Origin: an uncultured Muribaculaceae bacterium
Lineage (GTDB): Bacteria > Bacteroidota > Bacteroidia > Bacteroidales > Muribaculaceae
Direction of reading: 5' to 3'
Assembly: GCA_910587915.1 (NCBI GenBank)
Contig: CAJUOB010000001.1
Location: 1 to 64,000 of the forward strand
DNA length: 64,000 bases
In this document: in pieces, positions 1 through 8,696 of the stretch
Numbering within the stretch: the stretch's first letter is position 1
Layout: each line of letters opens with the position of its first letter
Notes under the pieces: generated by a model
Told to the model about the DNA's origin: nothing
Seen by the model: only the letters and a program-made list of their open reading frames with translations
Database searches by the model: none
Position numbers and translations under genes: made by a program

Positions 1-101
1 CAAAGGTAGTAAAAATCGCCCTACACCACGCACAAAAGTCATCGAAATATATCACACAGGCCAACCATAAAGCAAATCTACCCTCAAAAAGTGGAAAAAT
101 G

Positions 102-683
102 TCACAAAACGCCCGTTTTGCGGAACATTTCGGCATAGTACTCCGCTTTCTTTTCCAGTTTCAACGGATAAGCCCTGCTTGTCGATGGCATACGCCATAT
201 ATTCAATCCATCGTCGGACACTATACACTCACCCATTTTAGGTATGCCGGTGCCGGTGAGCTCAGCCACCACACCCGCAGCCTTCTCGCCGGTGGTAGCC
301 ACCGCATGGCAGCACGGCATCGCGTCGAGAAGCTGCCTCAGAGGCACAGGTTCCACAATCTCCAGATATTTATCGGATGCATTCCCTTTCAGGCGGCGCA
401 CTTTTCGCCCGGTATCATTGAGAGCGATACCGCGCTCGGTGAGCAAACGTTTTATCGCATCGAGATCGAAGCGCTTGGCGGAAGTGTCGTAGAGCGCATG
501 ACGGTCGCCCATGAATATGAGTCCCATCATAAACCAGAAATCGTTGGTGCGGTTAGGATAGTAAAAATCCATGCTCCAACGCTTTGGCTGCGGTGGGAAT
601 GTACCCATTATAAGTATCTTCGCACCCTCGGGCACAAACGGCTCCCAAGGATGCTCTTCAATCATGATATCAGTATCTTCCAT
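102..683 (-). CDS. Uracil-DNA glycosylase superfamily protein
   Basis: A 193-residue protein that reads like the UDG-superfamily group common in Bacteroidales. Near the N terminus it has the phosphate/base-pocket-like segment IMGTFPPQPKRW followed by FYYPNRTNDFW and MGLIF, and near the C terminus a PSTSRAYP segment where the family has its second active-site loop. It probably removes damaged bases such as uracil from DNA, but the exact substrate cannot be read from sequence. I start it at the ATG at 683 (MEDTD...). An earlier in-frame start at 731 would add 16 residues and run into the promoter of the tRNA gene. It is divergent from tRNA-Gly. Confidence 0.75.
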   Translation of the reverse strand: MEDTDIMIEEHPWEPFVPEGAKILIMGTFPPQPKRWSMDFYYPNRTNDFWFMMGLIFMGDRHALYDTSAKRFDLDAIKRLLTERGIALNDTGRKVRRLKGNASDKYLEIVEPVPLRQLLDAMPCCHAVATTGEKAAGVVAELTGTGIPKMGECIVSDDGLNIWRMPSTSRAYPLKLEKKAEYYAEMFRKTGVL

Positions 684-713
684 ATAGATATAACGCTCAA
701 GGAAAACAAAAAT

Positions 714-744
714 TTTGACAATTTGAGGCAAATGATTACCTTTG
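714..744 (+). promoter_or_regulatory. Bacteroidota-type promoter of tRNA-Gly
   Basis: TTTG at 714-717, a 19-base spacer and TACCTTTG at 737-744 match the Bacteroidota housekeeping sigma consensus (TTTG, 19-20 bases, TAnnTTTG). The tRNA begins 11 bases after the -7 element, the expected distance. Confidence 0.8.
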
Positions 745-755
745 CCTCACCAAAT

Positions 756-828
756 GCGACAGTAGCTCAGTTGGTAGAGCATCAGCTTCCCAAGCTGAGG
801 GTCGCGGGTTCGAGCCCCGTTTGTCGCT
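756..828 (+). tRNA. tRNA-Gly (anticodon CCC)
   Basis: A full cloverleaf can be folded. The acceptor GCGACAG pairs with TTGTCGC, the D arm is GCTC/GAGC, and the anticodon stem TCAGC/GCTGA carries the loop TTCCCAA (anticodon CCC, reading GGG). The T arm is GCGGG-TTCGAGC-CCCGT and the discriminator base is T. The CCA end is not encoded. It is followed at once by a strong hairpin. Confidence 0.95.
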
Positions 829-837
829 CATATAGAT

Positions 838-869
838 CGCGCCCCCGGTAGTATTCCACCGGGGGCGCG
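838..869. terminator. Bidirectional terminator hairpin after tRNA-Gly and lpxA
   Basis: CGCGCCCCCGGT at 838-849 is perfectly complementary to ACCGGGGGCGCG at 858-869 with an 8-base loop. It lies between the convergent tRNA-Gly and lpxA genes, so it can stop transcription from both sides; there is no long T tract. Confidence 0.7.
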
Positions 870-918
870 GTTCATTAATCAAAACATCTCCGACGCATAC
901 CGCGTCGATACATTCACA

Positions 919-1707
919 TCACTCCGCCTCAAAGCGGTCGCCGGCGAGTTTCAGGTTGTTCTCGCGTACAAAATTCAGGATCTCGGCACGCACAGGGCTG
1001 TCGTCGATATCGGTTTCGATACGCTTGAGAGCATTGAACACCGATGTGGAGCACTGATAGATATGGCGGTATGCCTTGGCAATATCATCGATCTGCTCAT
1101 CGGTATATCCGGCATGTTTCTGCATTATTATGGAGTTCACGCCATAGTATGTCACAGGGTTATGGGCCATGATCACATACGGAGGCACATTCGAGCTGAT
1201 GCGGGTACCACCCTTGATGAGAGCAAACTTGCCGATTTTCGATTTTTCGTGCACCACCACGCTGCTCGACAGGATTGTACCACTGTCGATATGCACATCG
1301 CCAGCGATAGTCACACTATTGCCTATCACACAGTTATCTTCTATCTTAGTATCGTGGCCTATATGACTGTCGGCAAATACAAAGCATCCGGATCCTACGC
1401 TGGTACCGCCCTGGGAATAGATACCTCTGTTTATAATCACATGCTCGCGGATAATAGTATTATCGCCCACAAAGCAGTACGACGGATTGCCTTTCCAACG
1501 GAAATCCTGCGGTTCGGCACCGACTATGGCACCTTGGAACACCCGCACGCACTTACCGAGGGTCGTGCCCTGCATCACGCTCGCATACGGCATTATTTCG
1601 CAGCCATCGCCTATCACGGTGTCGGCATCTACAAATGCAAAAGGATGAATAGTAACGTCTTTGCCGATATTTGCTTTCGGGTCGACGTGAGCTAAAGGAC
1701 TTATCAT
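919..1707 (-). CDS. lpxA: Acyl-ACP--UDP-N-acetylglucosamine O-acyltransferase
   Basis: First enzyme of lipid A synthesis; it moves a 3-hydroxyacyl chain from ACP to UDP-GlcNAc in the cytoplasm. At 262 residues it has the family's usual length. The first two thirds are left-handed beta-helix hexapeptide repeats (for example VIGDGC, NIGKDV, VIGNSV). The segment SHIGHD holds the expected catalytic histidine (about residue 118), and the C-terminal third is the helical region. In many Bacteroidota lpxA directly follows lpxD and the lpxC-fabZ fusion. Here the gene upstream is a phage-like terminase, so the lipid A operon is split, and lpxA has its own promoter. Confidence 0.95.
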   Translation of the reverse strand: MISPLAHVDPKANIGKDVTIHPFAFVDADTVIGDGCEIMPYASVMQGTTLGKCVRVFQGAIVGAEPQDFRWKGNPSYCFVGDNTIIREHVIINRGIYSQGGTSVGSGCFVFADSHIGHDTKIEDNCVIGNSVTIAGDVHIDSGTILSSSVVVHEKSKIGKFALIKGGTRISSNVPPYVIMAHNPVTYYGVNSIIMQKHAGYTDEQIDDIAKAYRHIYQCSTSVFNALKRIETDIDDSPVRAEILNFVRENNLKLAGDRFEAE

Positions 1708-1735
1708 GGCATTTGGTATTTTATTGGTGAATACG

Positions 1736-1766
1736 CAAAGGTAAAAATAATCCCCAATTCCACAAA
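1736..1766 (-). promoter_or_regulatory. Promoter of lpxA
   Basis: On the minus strand TTTG (plus CAAA, 1763-1766), a 19-base spacer and TACCTTTG (plus 1736-1743) match the Bacteroidota consensus exactly. It lies between the terminase gene and lpxA and would give a leader of about 20-25 bases. Confidence 0.7.
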
Positions 1767-1788
1767 ATACATCCCGGACAAAAGTTGG

Positions 1789-3627
1789 TCACCATGAGCG
1801 TAGGGGTGGGAGGGCGCCGGCGGCGCGGGGTTGCTGCGACATTCCGATAAACAGCCCGATGGCGCGGCTCATCAGTATATCGTCGTGAAAGCCACGACGG
1901 GCACCATACGTCCCACCCGGGCCATGCTCGTAGGTAGCAAGCTCGTTGCATGCATCGTTGTCGCGCTCCACATAGGCGCCTTCGCGCACAAGCCCCTGCA
2001 GATTGATGATAAGCATGGCTTTGGTCGAGCGGTTGGTATGGAAGCCGATGCGGGTACTCCGTTCACCGGTGACAGTATCGAAGCTCTCACGACGGTATAA
2101 ATTGGAATAGCAGCGCCCAAGACGGTTCACTATAAACTCGGCGGAGTCCTCCATCAACGCATCGCGGGTCTCCAGTGTATTGCTCTCCACCACCAGCAGG
2201 GCATGGTTGTAGTAGCGGGCCAGGTCGGCGAGTACCGTCACAAGGCAATCGTGCGGCACATGCCCACGCCATTGCGCCACAACCTCGGGCCACGCATCTG
2301 GCACGAACGCGAGCACCGACGCCACCGACCAATCGCTCTCAGCACGCGTGCCACCGATGTCGGCCGAAACCACATAGCGCACCCCTGTCTCCGGATGCTT
2401 CCATATCTTCAACAACCCGGCAGGGTCTTCCACCGGGCGGCCGCATTCCAGCGAACCACAGAACGGTGCCGGGACACACCGACCTCGGAGCACTTCGATG
2501 TCGGAAGCCTCGAAAACACCGGCGCCGGTAGTAACGAAGGCCTCGGAATCATCGGCCGGATACTCCGAGCGCATCTGCTGCTCGTTGGCATATTCGGAGC
2601 GTTTGAGCCGACGCCAATATATTCTGTCGAGCGTCAGGCCCATGCACCACATACGTTTCTCATCTTTGGTGAGCGAGGAGGCGAAAGCAACAGGCTCGGG
2701 CGGCTTGTAGCGATAGAGATCGATTTCGAACCATGGGACGAACACCGCATGCTTGTCGCCCTCGCCGCTACGGCAGCGCAACCACTCGGAATGAAAATAG
2801 TTTCCCACACCATTGGCAGTAGACTCCACCGCAATAAGTGAGTATGGCACCAGCGCCACACCGCCGCAGACCGCACGTATCACATCGTCGGGCTGACGCG
2901 ATGGCGAGTCAGCCCAATAAGCCATCTCGCTCAGATGAGCCATGGCATAGTCGCCGCCGCGCACACTGTCGGGGCGCTCGGCCGAGGCAAGAGTCACCAC
3001 ACACTCACGCCCCGAAATGAGCCGCATGTTGTGGCTACCCTCGTAGCCCCGGAAACCCGGCGCTTCGTCGCCTTCCCACAGTTCAGGCGGATATGAAGCC
3101 AGCAAGCGGCTGTACATGCCGCGTATAGCAGCCGATGTATCCTTAAGATGTGCGCATATGAGCGAATACCAGTTGCGCCGGTGACAACATTGTATCCATG
3201 CCATGTACATCTGCACCAGAGTACTTCCGCCCCATTGGCGCGCCTTAAGCAGTATGAGACGTATTGGACGCCCGGCCATACGGTCGTCCTCGAGTACCGA
3301 AAGTACACGCCGCTGTGGGCGGTTGAGTTCGAAAGGTATGCTCTCGCCGGTTTTCTTATCCTTGATGCGCACACACTCCACACACCAGAATTCGAAATCG
3401 TGGCGGCAGCGCAGCCGTCGCCAGCCATCGGAGTCGCACACCACCTTCAGATAGCCCGGATCGTCGAGCATAGTCACCGGCACATAGGCCGATGGCAAAC
3501 CCTGCACCGGAGTGTCCACTTTGCGGCGCACACCATAGCACCCCATGCCCTCCCGCGGCCGATATCTCACGGCAAGACTACTGCGGATACTGTCGACGGC
3601 CGCAAGAACATCATATGCAGCATCCAT
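1789..3627 (-). CDS. Phage-type terminase large subunit (TerL)
   Basis: About 612 residues with the two parts of a DNA-packaging motor. The N-terminal ATPase has LLKARQWGGST as its Walker A-like loop and AHLSEMAYW as the Walker B/acidic segment. The C-terminal RNase H-like nuclease has ADIGGT...SDWSV, then LVVESN, then FHDDILMSRA, supplying the expected acidic residues. No frameshift or stop interrupts it, so it looks functional. I start at the ATG at 3627, which overlaps the upstream gene by 17 bases; an ATG at 3678 would overlap it by 68. Upstream is a structural-like protein. Portal, capsid, protease and tail genes are absent nearby. Base composition resembles the neighbours, suggesting long residence. 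It could be a prophage remnant or a domesticated gene. Confidence 0.85.
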   Translation of the reverse strand: MDAAYDVLAAVDSIRSSLAVRYRPREGMGCYGVRRKVDTPVQGLPSAYVPVTMLDDPGYLKVVCDSDGWRRLRCRHDFEFWCVECVRIKDKKTGESIPFELNRPQRRVLSVLEDDRMAGRPIRLILLKARQWGGSTLVQMYMAWIQCCHRRNWYSLICAHLKDTSAAIRGMYSRLLASYPPELWEGDEAPGFRGYEGSHNMRLISGRECVVTLASAERPDSVRGGDYAMAHLSEMAYWADSPSRQPDDVIRAVCGGVALVPYSLIAVESTANGVGNYFHSEWLRCRSGEGDKHAVFVPWFEIDLYRYKPPEPVAFASSLTKDEKRMWCMGLTLDRIYWRRLKRSEYANEQQMRSEYPADDSEAFVTTGAGVFEASDIEVLRGRCVPAPFCGSLECGRPVEDPAGLLKIWKHPETGVRYVVSADIGGTRAESDWSVASVLAFVPDAWPEVVAQWRGHVPHDCLVTVLADLARYYNHALLVVESNTLETRDALMEDSAEFIVNRLGRCYSNLYRRESFDTVTGERSTRIGFHTNRSTKAMLIINLQGLVREGAYVERDNDACNELATYEHGPGGTYGARRGFHDDILMSRAIGLFIGMSQQPRAAGALPPLRSW

Positions 3628-6013
3628 CCTCGCCCGATAATCTGAATGAACGTAAAACCGCTGTGGAGTCCACCACACCCTCGAACATCAACGAGAGCGA
3701 ACGCGCCGGAGCACCATATACCCGGGCCATCAGAGGACTTTTAAGCGCTCCGGCCATACGCCGCGCCAGAAACATACGTCGTGGCCAGCCGGCGCCATCC
3801 GATGCCCACACAGCCAGAGAGCCTGCGACAGAGGCTGCACTTATGTCAGCACACACCGACACAAGCCTGAACGCACGCCGACCTCGGGGACTGAAAGAGT
3901 CGGTATATTCAACCGGCACCGTGGATGCATCGCCAACCAACGCAATCCTGTCGAGGCCATCGGCATGCACCCCATAGTATTCTCCCGAGGCACGGACCAC
4001 GGCAGTGTAGCCACACTCCGTACGCACATATGCTCCCCACGACGAGAACACATCGACCGAGCCATTGTCCTTCACAGCCCACAATTCGGCCCGTGGAGCA
4101 TCATAAGCCAAAGCCACATAGTCAGCTGCAGGTGCTACAGCCTTGACCACTCCTCTTGGCGATAGAGCCACAGGCACCATTCCGGCGGCATCGCGCACAA
4201 GGGCATACACCATCTCCGTGCCCGCAGCCATGCTATCGGCACGCACCACACCACGGCTGTCGAGCATCCGTACTGTATGCGAGGCCGCGCTTACCGTCAC
4301 CGACAGCACACCGCACTCACACCCGGCATAGAACCGGCTTCGGCCTCGATCCCACGACTGCTCCGACCCAGGCACGGCCTCGAGAGCAAGCACCCTTCCA
4401 CCACCATGGCTCACGGTTCTATCGATATAAAAAGGTTGGTCGGCCTTCGCCACAGCAATCAGCGACGCAAACTCTTCGTCGGCGTTTTCGATATCCACCA
4501 GAGCGATACCCTGGGCGACGGGCAGTTCTATCGGCACAAGGCCCGGATTCACATACACGGCACGGGCGCCCCCGGCATCGGGAGTCAACTGGCAGTCGAA
4601 GCGGTGCGACACACCGGCGTATGACAACAGAATGGACATGGACCGCGCATCGGGCGACGGATAGCTCAGAACGGGCCCGAGCTTCACGGGGCAATCGCCC
4701 GACCCGGAACAGGAATGCTTCACGCCCCGCCGGCCATCGAAACGAACCACCACCGTGGCCTGCCATGCATCGTCGGATGTTTCGACAGCAAAAAGCGGCA
4801 GTGGATAGCCTGCATAGCGGAGCGCTTTAGGCGCACCCCAGACCACAGCGATACCATCGGTTGCCACACACGACGCCGTAAACGTGTGCGGAGCCCGCAG
4901 AAGCGCATCGGCATACTCCACCCTGCGCACCTTGGCCGAGAGTGCTGCCGACAGCGATCTGGCCGCCGAAGCGGCATCGGCTTCAGGAGCACATGCCAAC
5001 ACCACACTTCGTGCCACTCCGCCAAATGGAGCCGGCACGCGTCCTACCGGCTGAACAAGACTGTCAATCCTCGCTAAAGCGGCCATGGCACGCTCCGCCG
5101 TAAGGGCTCGGTATATTCCCGGCAGGCTCACCCGGGCCTTATAGCCCGAGGTATCGCGCACTACAGTCACAGCGCCACGGGCTCCGGGCATATATGGATG
5201 GAACTGGGGCGACAGCAGAAGCTCCACCGCAGCTACCCCGGGCAATGTTGCTGCGGGCCACGACATCTCCACACGCCATGCCTTGACCGAAATATCGTAG
5301 GCCGACGTAGTGCGGTCATCTGCAATCCTCACATCCACACTATCGGCACACTGGGTAGTGCCGAGCAGCACCGGTGCCGATAGGAAAAGTTCCTGTCCAA
5401 GCCTGTCGAGCAGTCGGTAGCGGGCAAATGCCGGTTGCACCATACACCCGGCGGAGGCAGCTTTCGACACGGCCTCGGCGTATGCGGCCTCGAGGTCTCC
5501 CACCAATGCGCCGTGGTCGGCAGCAGCCATGCGGTGCCCTTCGCCATACGACTTCGACAACGTGCGCGACGCAACTCCGGCCGAGGCCAGCGATACCTGC
5601 ACAGCCCGTAGGCTTATCGGAGGATAATCGTAATTCTGCGGCGCGCACACGGGCATGCCGTTATCGAGACCTACGATGGCGCCACCGGCAGCAGTCATCA
5701 CAGCTGCGCTCCCTTCGCCACTCTCCAAAGCGCAGACAGCCTCGCCCGGAAGCGCGGCACCCGATGCGGCCGGTTCAGCCGATGCCGAACTATCATCGGC
5801 AAGCGCCAACGCAGTTCCGGCAGCAACCAGCAAGCGGCCATGCAGCCGGCAGACCGCACGCCATCCTTTGAGACCACGCATGCGCAGCGGAGGCATGGCA
5901 GCGACAAGCTCCACCCGGCCATCGATACCGGTGCGTGGCCTGAGATTTACAATGCGGCGCCCTGGTGTAGCCGAGAACGGATCAATGGGGCGCGGAAAAA
6001 GAGAAACATCCAT
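3611..6013 (-). CDS. Large phage-like protein of unknown function, possibly a beta-propeller structural protein
   Basis: About 800 residues, rich in alanine and valine, with no signal peptide or membrane segment. It starts MDVSLFPRPIDPF. Many short beta-type segments end in small and aromatic residues (for example ALAYDAPRAELWAVKDNGS), which suggests a propeller-like fold. The last ~100 residues (from YTDSFSPRG) resemble in layout the end module of phage DNA-stabilisation or tail-accessory proteins such as P22 gp10; this is inference from pattern, not a firm family match. I chose the ATG at 6013; a GTG at 6076 overlapping the upstream stop is the alternative. The downstream terminase overlaps its 3' end, so the two are probably translated together. 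Confidence 0.5.
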   Translation of the reverse strand: MDVSLFPRPIDPFSATPGRRIVNLRPRTGIDGRVELVAAMPPLRMRGLKGWRAVCRLHGRLLVAAGTALALADDSSASAEPAASGAALPGEAVCALESGEGSAAVMTAAGGAIVGLDNGMPVCAPQNYDYPPISLRAVQVSLASAGVASRTLSKSYGEGHRMAAADHGALVGDLEAAYAEAVSKAASAGCMVQPAFARYRLLDRLGQELFLSAPVLLGTTQCADSVDVRIADDRTTSAYDISVKAWRVEMSWPAATLPGVAAVELLLSPQFHPYMPGARGAVTVVRDTSGYKARVSLPGIYRALTAERAMAALARIDSLVQPVGRVPAPFGGVARSVVLACAPEADAASAARSLSAALSAKVRRVEYADALLRAPHTFTASCVATDGIAVVWGAPKALRYAGYPLPLFAVETSDDAWQATVVVRFDGRRGVKHSCSGSGDCPVKLGPVLSYPSPDARSMSILLSYAGVSHRFDCQLTPDAGGARAVYVNPGLVPIELPVAQGIALVDIENADEEFASLIAVAKADQPFYIDRTVSHGGGRVLALEAVPGSEQSWDRGRSRFYAGCECGVLSVTVSAASHTVRMLDSRGVVRADSMAAGTEMVYALVRDAAGMVPVALSPRGVVKAVAPAADYVALAYDAPRAELWAVKDNGSVDVFSSWGAYVRTECGYTAVVRASGEYYGVHADGLDRIALVGDASTVPVEYTDSFSPRGRRAFRLVSVCADISAASVAGSLAVWASDGAGWPRRMFLARRMAGALKSPLMARVYGAPARSLSLMFEGVVDSTAVLRSFRLSGEDGCCI

Positions 6014-6072
6014 AATAATACCTTTTTGAGGCAAAATTACGGATGCTTGGCAGGGTATGATTGCGGTTTTTG

Positions 6073-6309
6073 TCACATTCCGGCATATTCACGCACGGTA
6101 GGCGACTCCACATCGACGCCAAATTCCTGTGCACGAGCCAAAATGGCCTTAGCAAGCTTTGGTTTCAAATCTTCAGGACAATAGCGGAAATATGCCTCGG
6201 CAGCGCGGACATGGGCAACATCGGGCATAGGATATTCCCGGCGTTCGGGCAGTCCGAATACAGAGTCGGGCAGCTCCTTTTTCTCTTCATAAGACAATCG
6301 GTCGTTCAT
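6073..6309 (-). CDS. Small DUF6582-like protein
   Basis: A 78-residue protein with the segments DSVFGLPERREYPMPDVAHV and, after it, a helix of the type KLAKAILARAQEFGV. This FALP-x-ERKYP-MPDxAHVR pattern is common in small phage proteins and phage structural or protease polypeptides (DUF6582-like); the name is from memory of the family and should be checked. It sits 27 bases after the EamA gene and 59 bases before the large phage-like protein, all on one strand, forming a three-gene module with the terminase. Function unknown; a DNA-binding or scaffolding role is possible. Confidence 0.6.
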   Translation of the reverse strand: MNDRLSYEEKKELPDSVFGLPERREYPMPDVAHVRAAEAYFRYCPEDLKPKLAKAILARAQEFGVDVESPTVREYAGM

Positions 6310-6336
6310 AGTAATATATGTTTTTATGTTAGTAAA

Positions 6337-7260
6337 TCAAGATTGTACCTTCCGGCGGCGTCTTGCGGCATTTGTCAGCACCATTCCGGCTATAATCACC
6401 ACCATGGCAAGCACCTGCACTGCATGCAAGCTCGCCAGATGCATGGCAACCGACGCTATGGCAGCAACTACCGGCACAAGATACTGATAGATCGACACCA
6501 GCTCGCTACCGATGAGTTTTATCGCCGGATTCACCAGCAGATAAGCCAGAAAGGTCGGACACAGCACTACAAAAGCGAGCATGAGCCATGGGCCGGTAGT
6601 GGCGCCACCATGAAAAATAGCGGCTTCAGGAAGCCCTTTCAGTAGGAAAACCGCAGGAATAAAAGCCGCAAGGAACACCCAGCGCAACATCGATATAGGC
6701 CGGTATTTGTGCGTAGGCCCTTCGAGCACCACCAGATAGATGGCATAGCACAGAGCACTTGCCAGAGCAAGCAGATTGCCAAGCAGAGCATCGGACGCCC
6801 GCTGCTCGGGGTGCTTTGCCATAATCACGGCAGCCGCTCCTGCGAAAGCCAACAAAACACCTGCAATCTCGCCCCACGATGGGCGCGCATGCCTGAACAC
6901 GACATTTATAAGAATGACAAACACAGGCGGCAAGGTCATGATAATCGACACATCGATAGGATTGGCATAGCGCAGCGAGAGGTTGAAAAGAAAAATAAAT
7001 GCGAACAACCCCAGTCCACCGCCCAGCAATATCCGCGGGAAGTCGGCCCGGGCTATTTTATCGGGATGTACAAATGCCGATGCAATCCAGAACAGCACAC
7101 AGCCACCGCCGAGGCGAAACACCGTGACATCGAAAGAACTCATCCACTCTGGAATAAGAAATTTCACCACCGGTATATTCACACCGAAAAAGATTGTAGC
7201 CAGTAAAATAAATATATTGCCCCTCAGGACTTGGCCTATATTCTTGTCGCCTGTTGTCAT
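6337..7260 (-). CDS. EamA/DMT-family transporter
   Basis: A 307-residue inner-membrane protein with about ten hydrophobic segments in two repeated halves, as in the drug/metabolite transporter superfamily. The first half begins at about residue 14 (NIFILLATIFFGVNIPVVKF) and the second near residue 150. It ends in a short basic tail (RRRRKVQS). Such proteins export amino acids, metabolites or drugs; the substrate cannot be predicted. Its stop lies 27 bases before the phage-like module, which may be read through from it. Confidence 0.85.
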   Translation of the reverse strand: MTTGDKNIGQVLRGNIFILLATIFFGVNIPVVKFLIPEWMSSFDVTVFRLGGGCVLFWIASAFVHPDKIARADFPRILLGGGLGLFAFIFLFNLSLRYANPIDVSIIMTLPPVFVILINVVFRHARPSWGEIAGVLLAFAGAAAVIMAKHPEQRASDALLGNLLALASALCYAIYLVVLEGPTHKYRPISMLRWVFLAAFIPAVFLLKGLPEAAIFHGGATTGPWLMLAFVVLCPTFLAYLLVNPAIKLIGSELVSIYQYLVPVVAAIASVAMHLASLHAVQVLAMVVIIAGMVLTNAARRRRKVQS

Positions 7261-7347
7261 AGATTCATTTATTTATTAGAAAACGCGCATGTCGACCTCA
7301 TAGTTCTTTACAATTATTTTACAATACCAAGGAAAGAGAGTTAAGCT

Positions 7348-7379
7348 ATTGTACATCCTTTTTCGAGATGATATTTTTG
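7348..7379 (+). promoter_or_regulatory. Putative promoter of the serine hydrolase gene
   Basis: TATTTTTG at 7372-7379 fits the TAnnTTTG element, and ATTG at 7348-7351, 20 bases upstream, fits a weakened -33 TTTG. The first ATG lies only 8 bases downstream, so the message would be nearly leaderless unless the ATG at 7432 is used. Confidence 0.45.
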
Positions 7380-7386
7380 TATCATC

Positions 7387-8640
7387 ATGAATAAGGAAAC
7401 TCTGTCTGGATGGCTCGGAATCCGTCATAGCATGGATTTTGGAGCTATTATTTTAATACTTCTATCGGTGGTCTACGGCATCACCGCATGTACCGCGCGA
7501 GTAGCTCAAAGTGTGGAAAGCTCTGTGGCGACCTGCGAAATCACCGCTCCTGTCGACTCCCTGATGGAAACCTTATTCGACTCCGAAGGCCCGGGAGTAA
7601 CCGTGATGGTGATGCGCAACGATACCATCATGTACAATCGCTCTTTCGGCTATGCGAGGCTCGACAAACCCCTCAAGGCATCCGACAGCACCATTTTCAA
7701 TATATCATCGGCATCGAAGCTCTTCACCGGAGTCGCCCTGATGAGAATGGTGGAAAAAGGCGACATAAGCCTCGACGACAGTCTCAGCAAATTCTTTCCA
7801 AACTTTCCCAAACAATATTTCGACCGTATAAAGATATTCCATGTCCTGGCCCATATGTCGGGATTACCCGATTTGCGACCTTTATCGCAGAGCCAGTGGG
7901 ACGAATACATAGCCGAGCATAAGTCGATGTTCAGCTACGATCGCGACTATCGCAGATACGGTACCGAAACCGAGCACATAAGGAGTTTCGAGAACCTCGA
8001 CACAATCGCTTTCGAAGCAGGGACACACTACGACCGTCGCGATATATCATATGTACTTGTCGCACCTCTGATCGAAGCGGCAACAGGACAAAACTTCGAC
8101 AAGTGGATGAAAGAGAATATATTCGATCCCGCCGGTCTTAAAGAGACATACTATTATCACACCGATGTGATACACCCTCAGCTCGCACATGCCTATAAAA
8201 AAGCTGATCCGAACACAAGAACTTCAGCATTCCGCACCGACGATAACAAATGGGAGGAATTCGACTACGACGAAGCCGACTATTTCCTTACCAAGGCCGA
8301 TCGTGGCGTATGCAGCTCGGCTCGCGATTTCATGAAATTCAAAAGAGCGCTTGTGGCCGGACACATCATCAACGACAGCTCAATCACAAAAATGCTCGAA
8401 CCCGCCATCCCGACCGATGTGGAGTATGTGGACTTCGGACTTGGAACGGCCGTACGCCGCGAGCCTGGACGTCCGGCAAAAGCCTACCACATGAATATGA
8501 ATGGCGGCTTCGCCTGCGCTGAATGCTGGTGGCCTGAGAAAAATCTACATTATATCATCTTTACAGGCCGAAATGATTGGCCACAGCGAGCAGTCCTCGC
8601 ATCGGTCGACAGCATAATGGCCTCCAAAGGCTGGATCTAA
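7387..8640 (+). CDS. Serine hydrolase of the class C beta-lactamase/PBP4* family, probable lipoprotein
   Basis: A 417-residue protein. Residues ~16-34 are hydrophobic and end in GITAC, a lipobox with Cys35, so the mature protein is probably a lipoprotein in the cell envelope. The nucleophile motif SSASK gives Ser108-x-x-Lys111, and AHMSGLPD is typical of the family. Where the family usually has YxN there is YDRR, and where it has HxG or KTG there is HMNMNGG. The fold is clear but the catalytic set is atypical. Likely targets are small esters, D-peptides or muropeptides; true beta-lactamase activity is not implied. The ATG at 7432 is an alternative start that would leave just the signal peptide in front of Cys35. 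It is convergent with ispF. Confidence 0.8.
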   Translation: MNKETLSGWLGIRHSMDFGAIILILLSVVYGITACTARVAQSVESSVATCEITAPVDSLMETLFDSEGPGVTVMVMRNDTIMYNRSFGYARLDKPLKASDSTIFNISSASKLFTGVALMRMVEKGDISLDDSLSKFFPNFPKQYFDRIKIFHVLAHMSGLPDLRPLSQSQWDEYIAEHKSMFSYDRDYRRYGTETEHIRSFENLDTIAFEAGTHYDRRDISYVLVAPLIEAATGQNFDKWMKENIFDPAGLKETYYYHTDVIHPQLAHAYKKADPNTRTSAFRTDDNKWEEFDYDEADYFLTKADRGVCSSARDFMKFKRALVAGHIINDSSITKMLEPAIPTDVEYVDFGLGTAVRREPGRPAKAYHMNMNGGFACAECWWPEKNLHYIIFTGRNDWPQRAVLASVDSIMASKGWI

Positions 8641-8641
8641 T

Positions 8642-8680
8642 ATTAAAGCGTCCGACTGGTTGGCAGTCGGACGCTTTAAT
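8642..8680. terminator. Bidirectional terminator between serine hydrolase and ispF
   Basis: A 17-base perfect stem (8642-8658 with 8664-8680) and a 5-base loop GTTGG. The A/T ends give a U-rich tail in both directions. Confidence 0.9.
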
Positions 8681-8696
8681 TATAAGTTCAAAAAGT

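Noticed and set aside
34..48. A 15-base stretch (AAAAGTCATCGAAAT) that recurs at 62828-62842, as if the window were flanked by attachment sites
   Set aside because: One or two 15-base matches are expected by chance in 64 kb, and the two sites share no wider similarity or element structure.
1736..6336. Integration-site repeats bordering the phage-like module
   Set aside because: I found no direct repeat or tRNA at the two ends and no integrase, so no boundary could be set from sequence.
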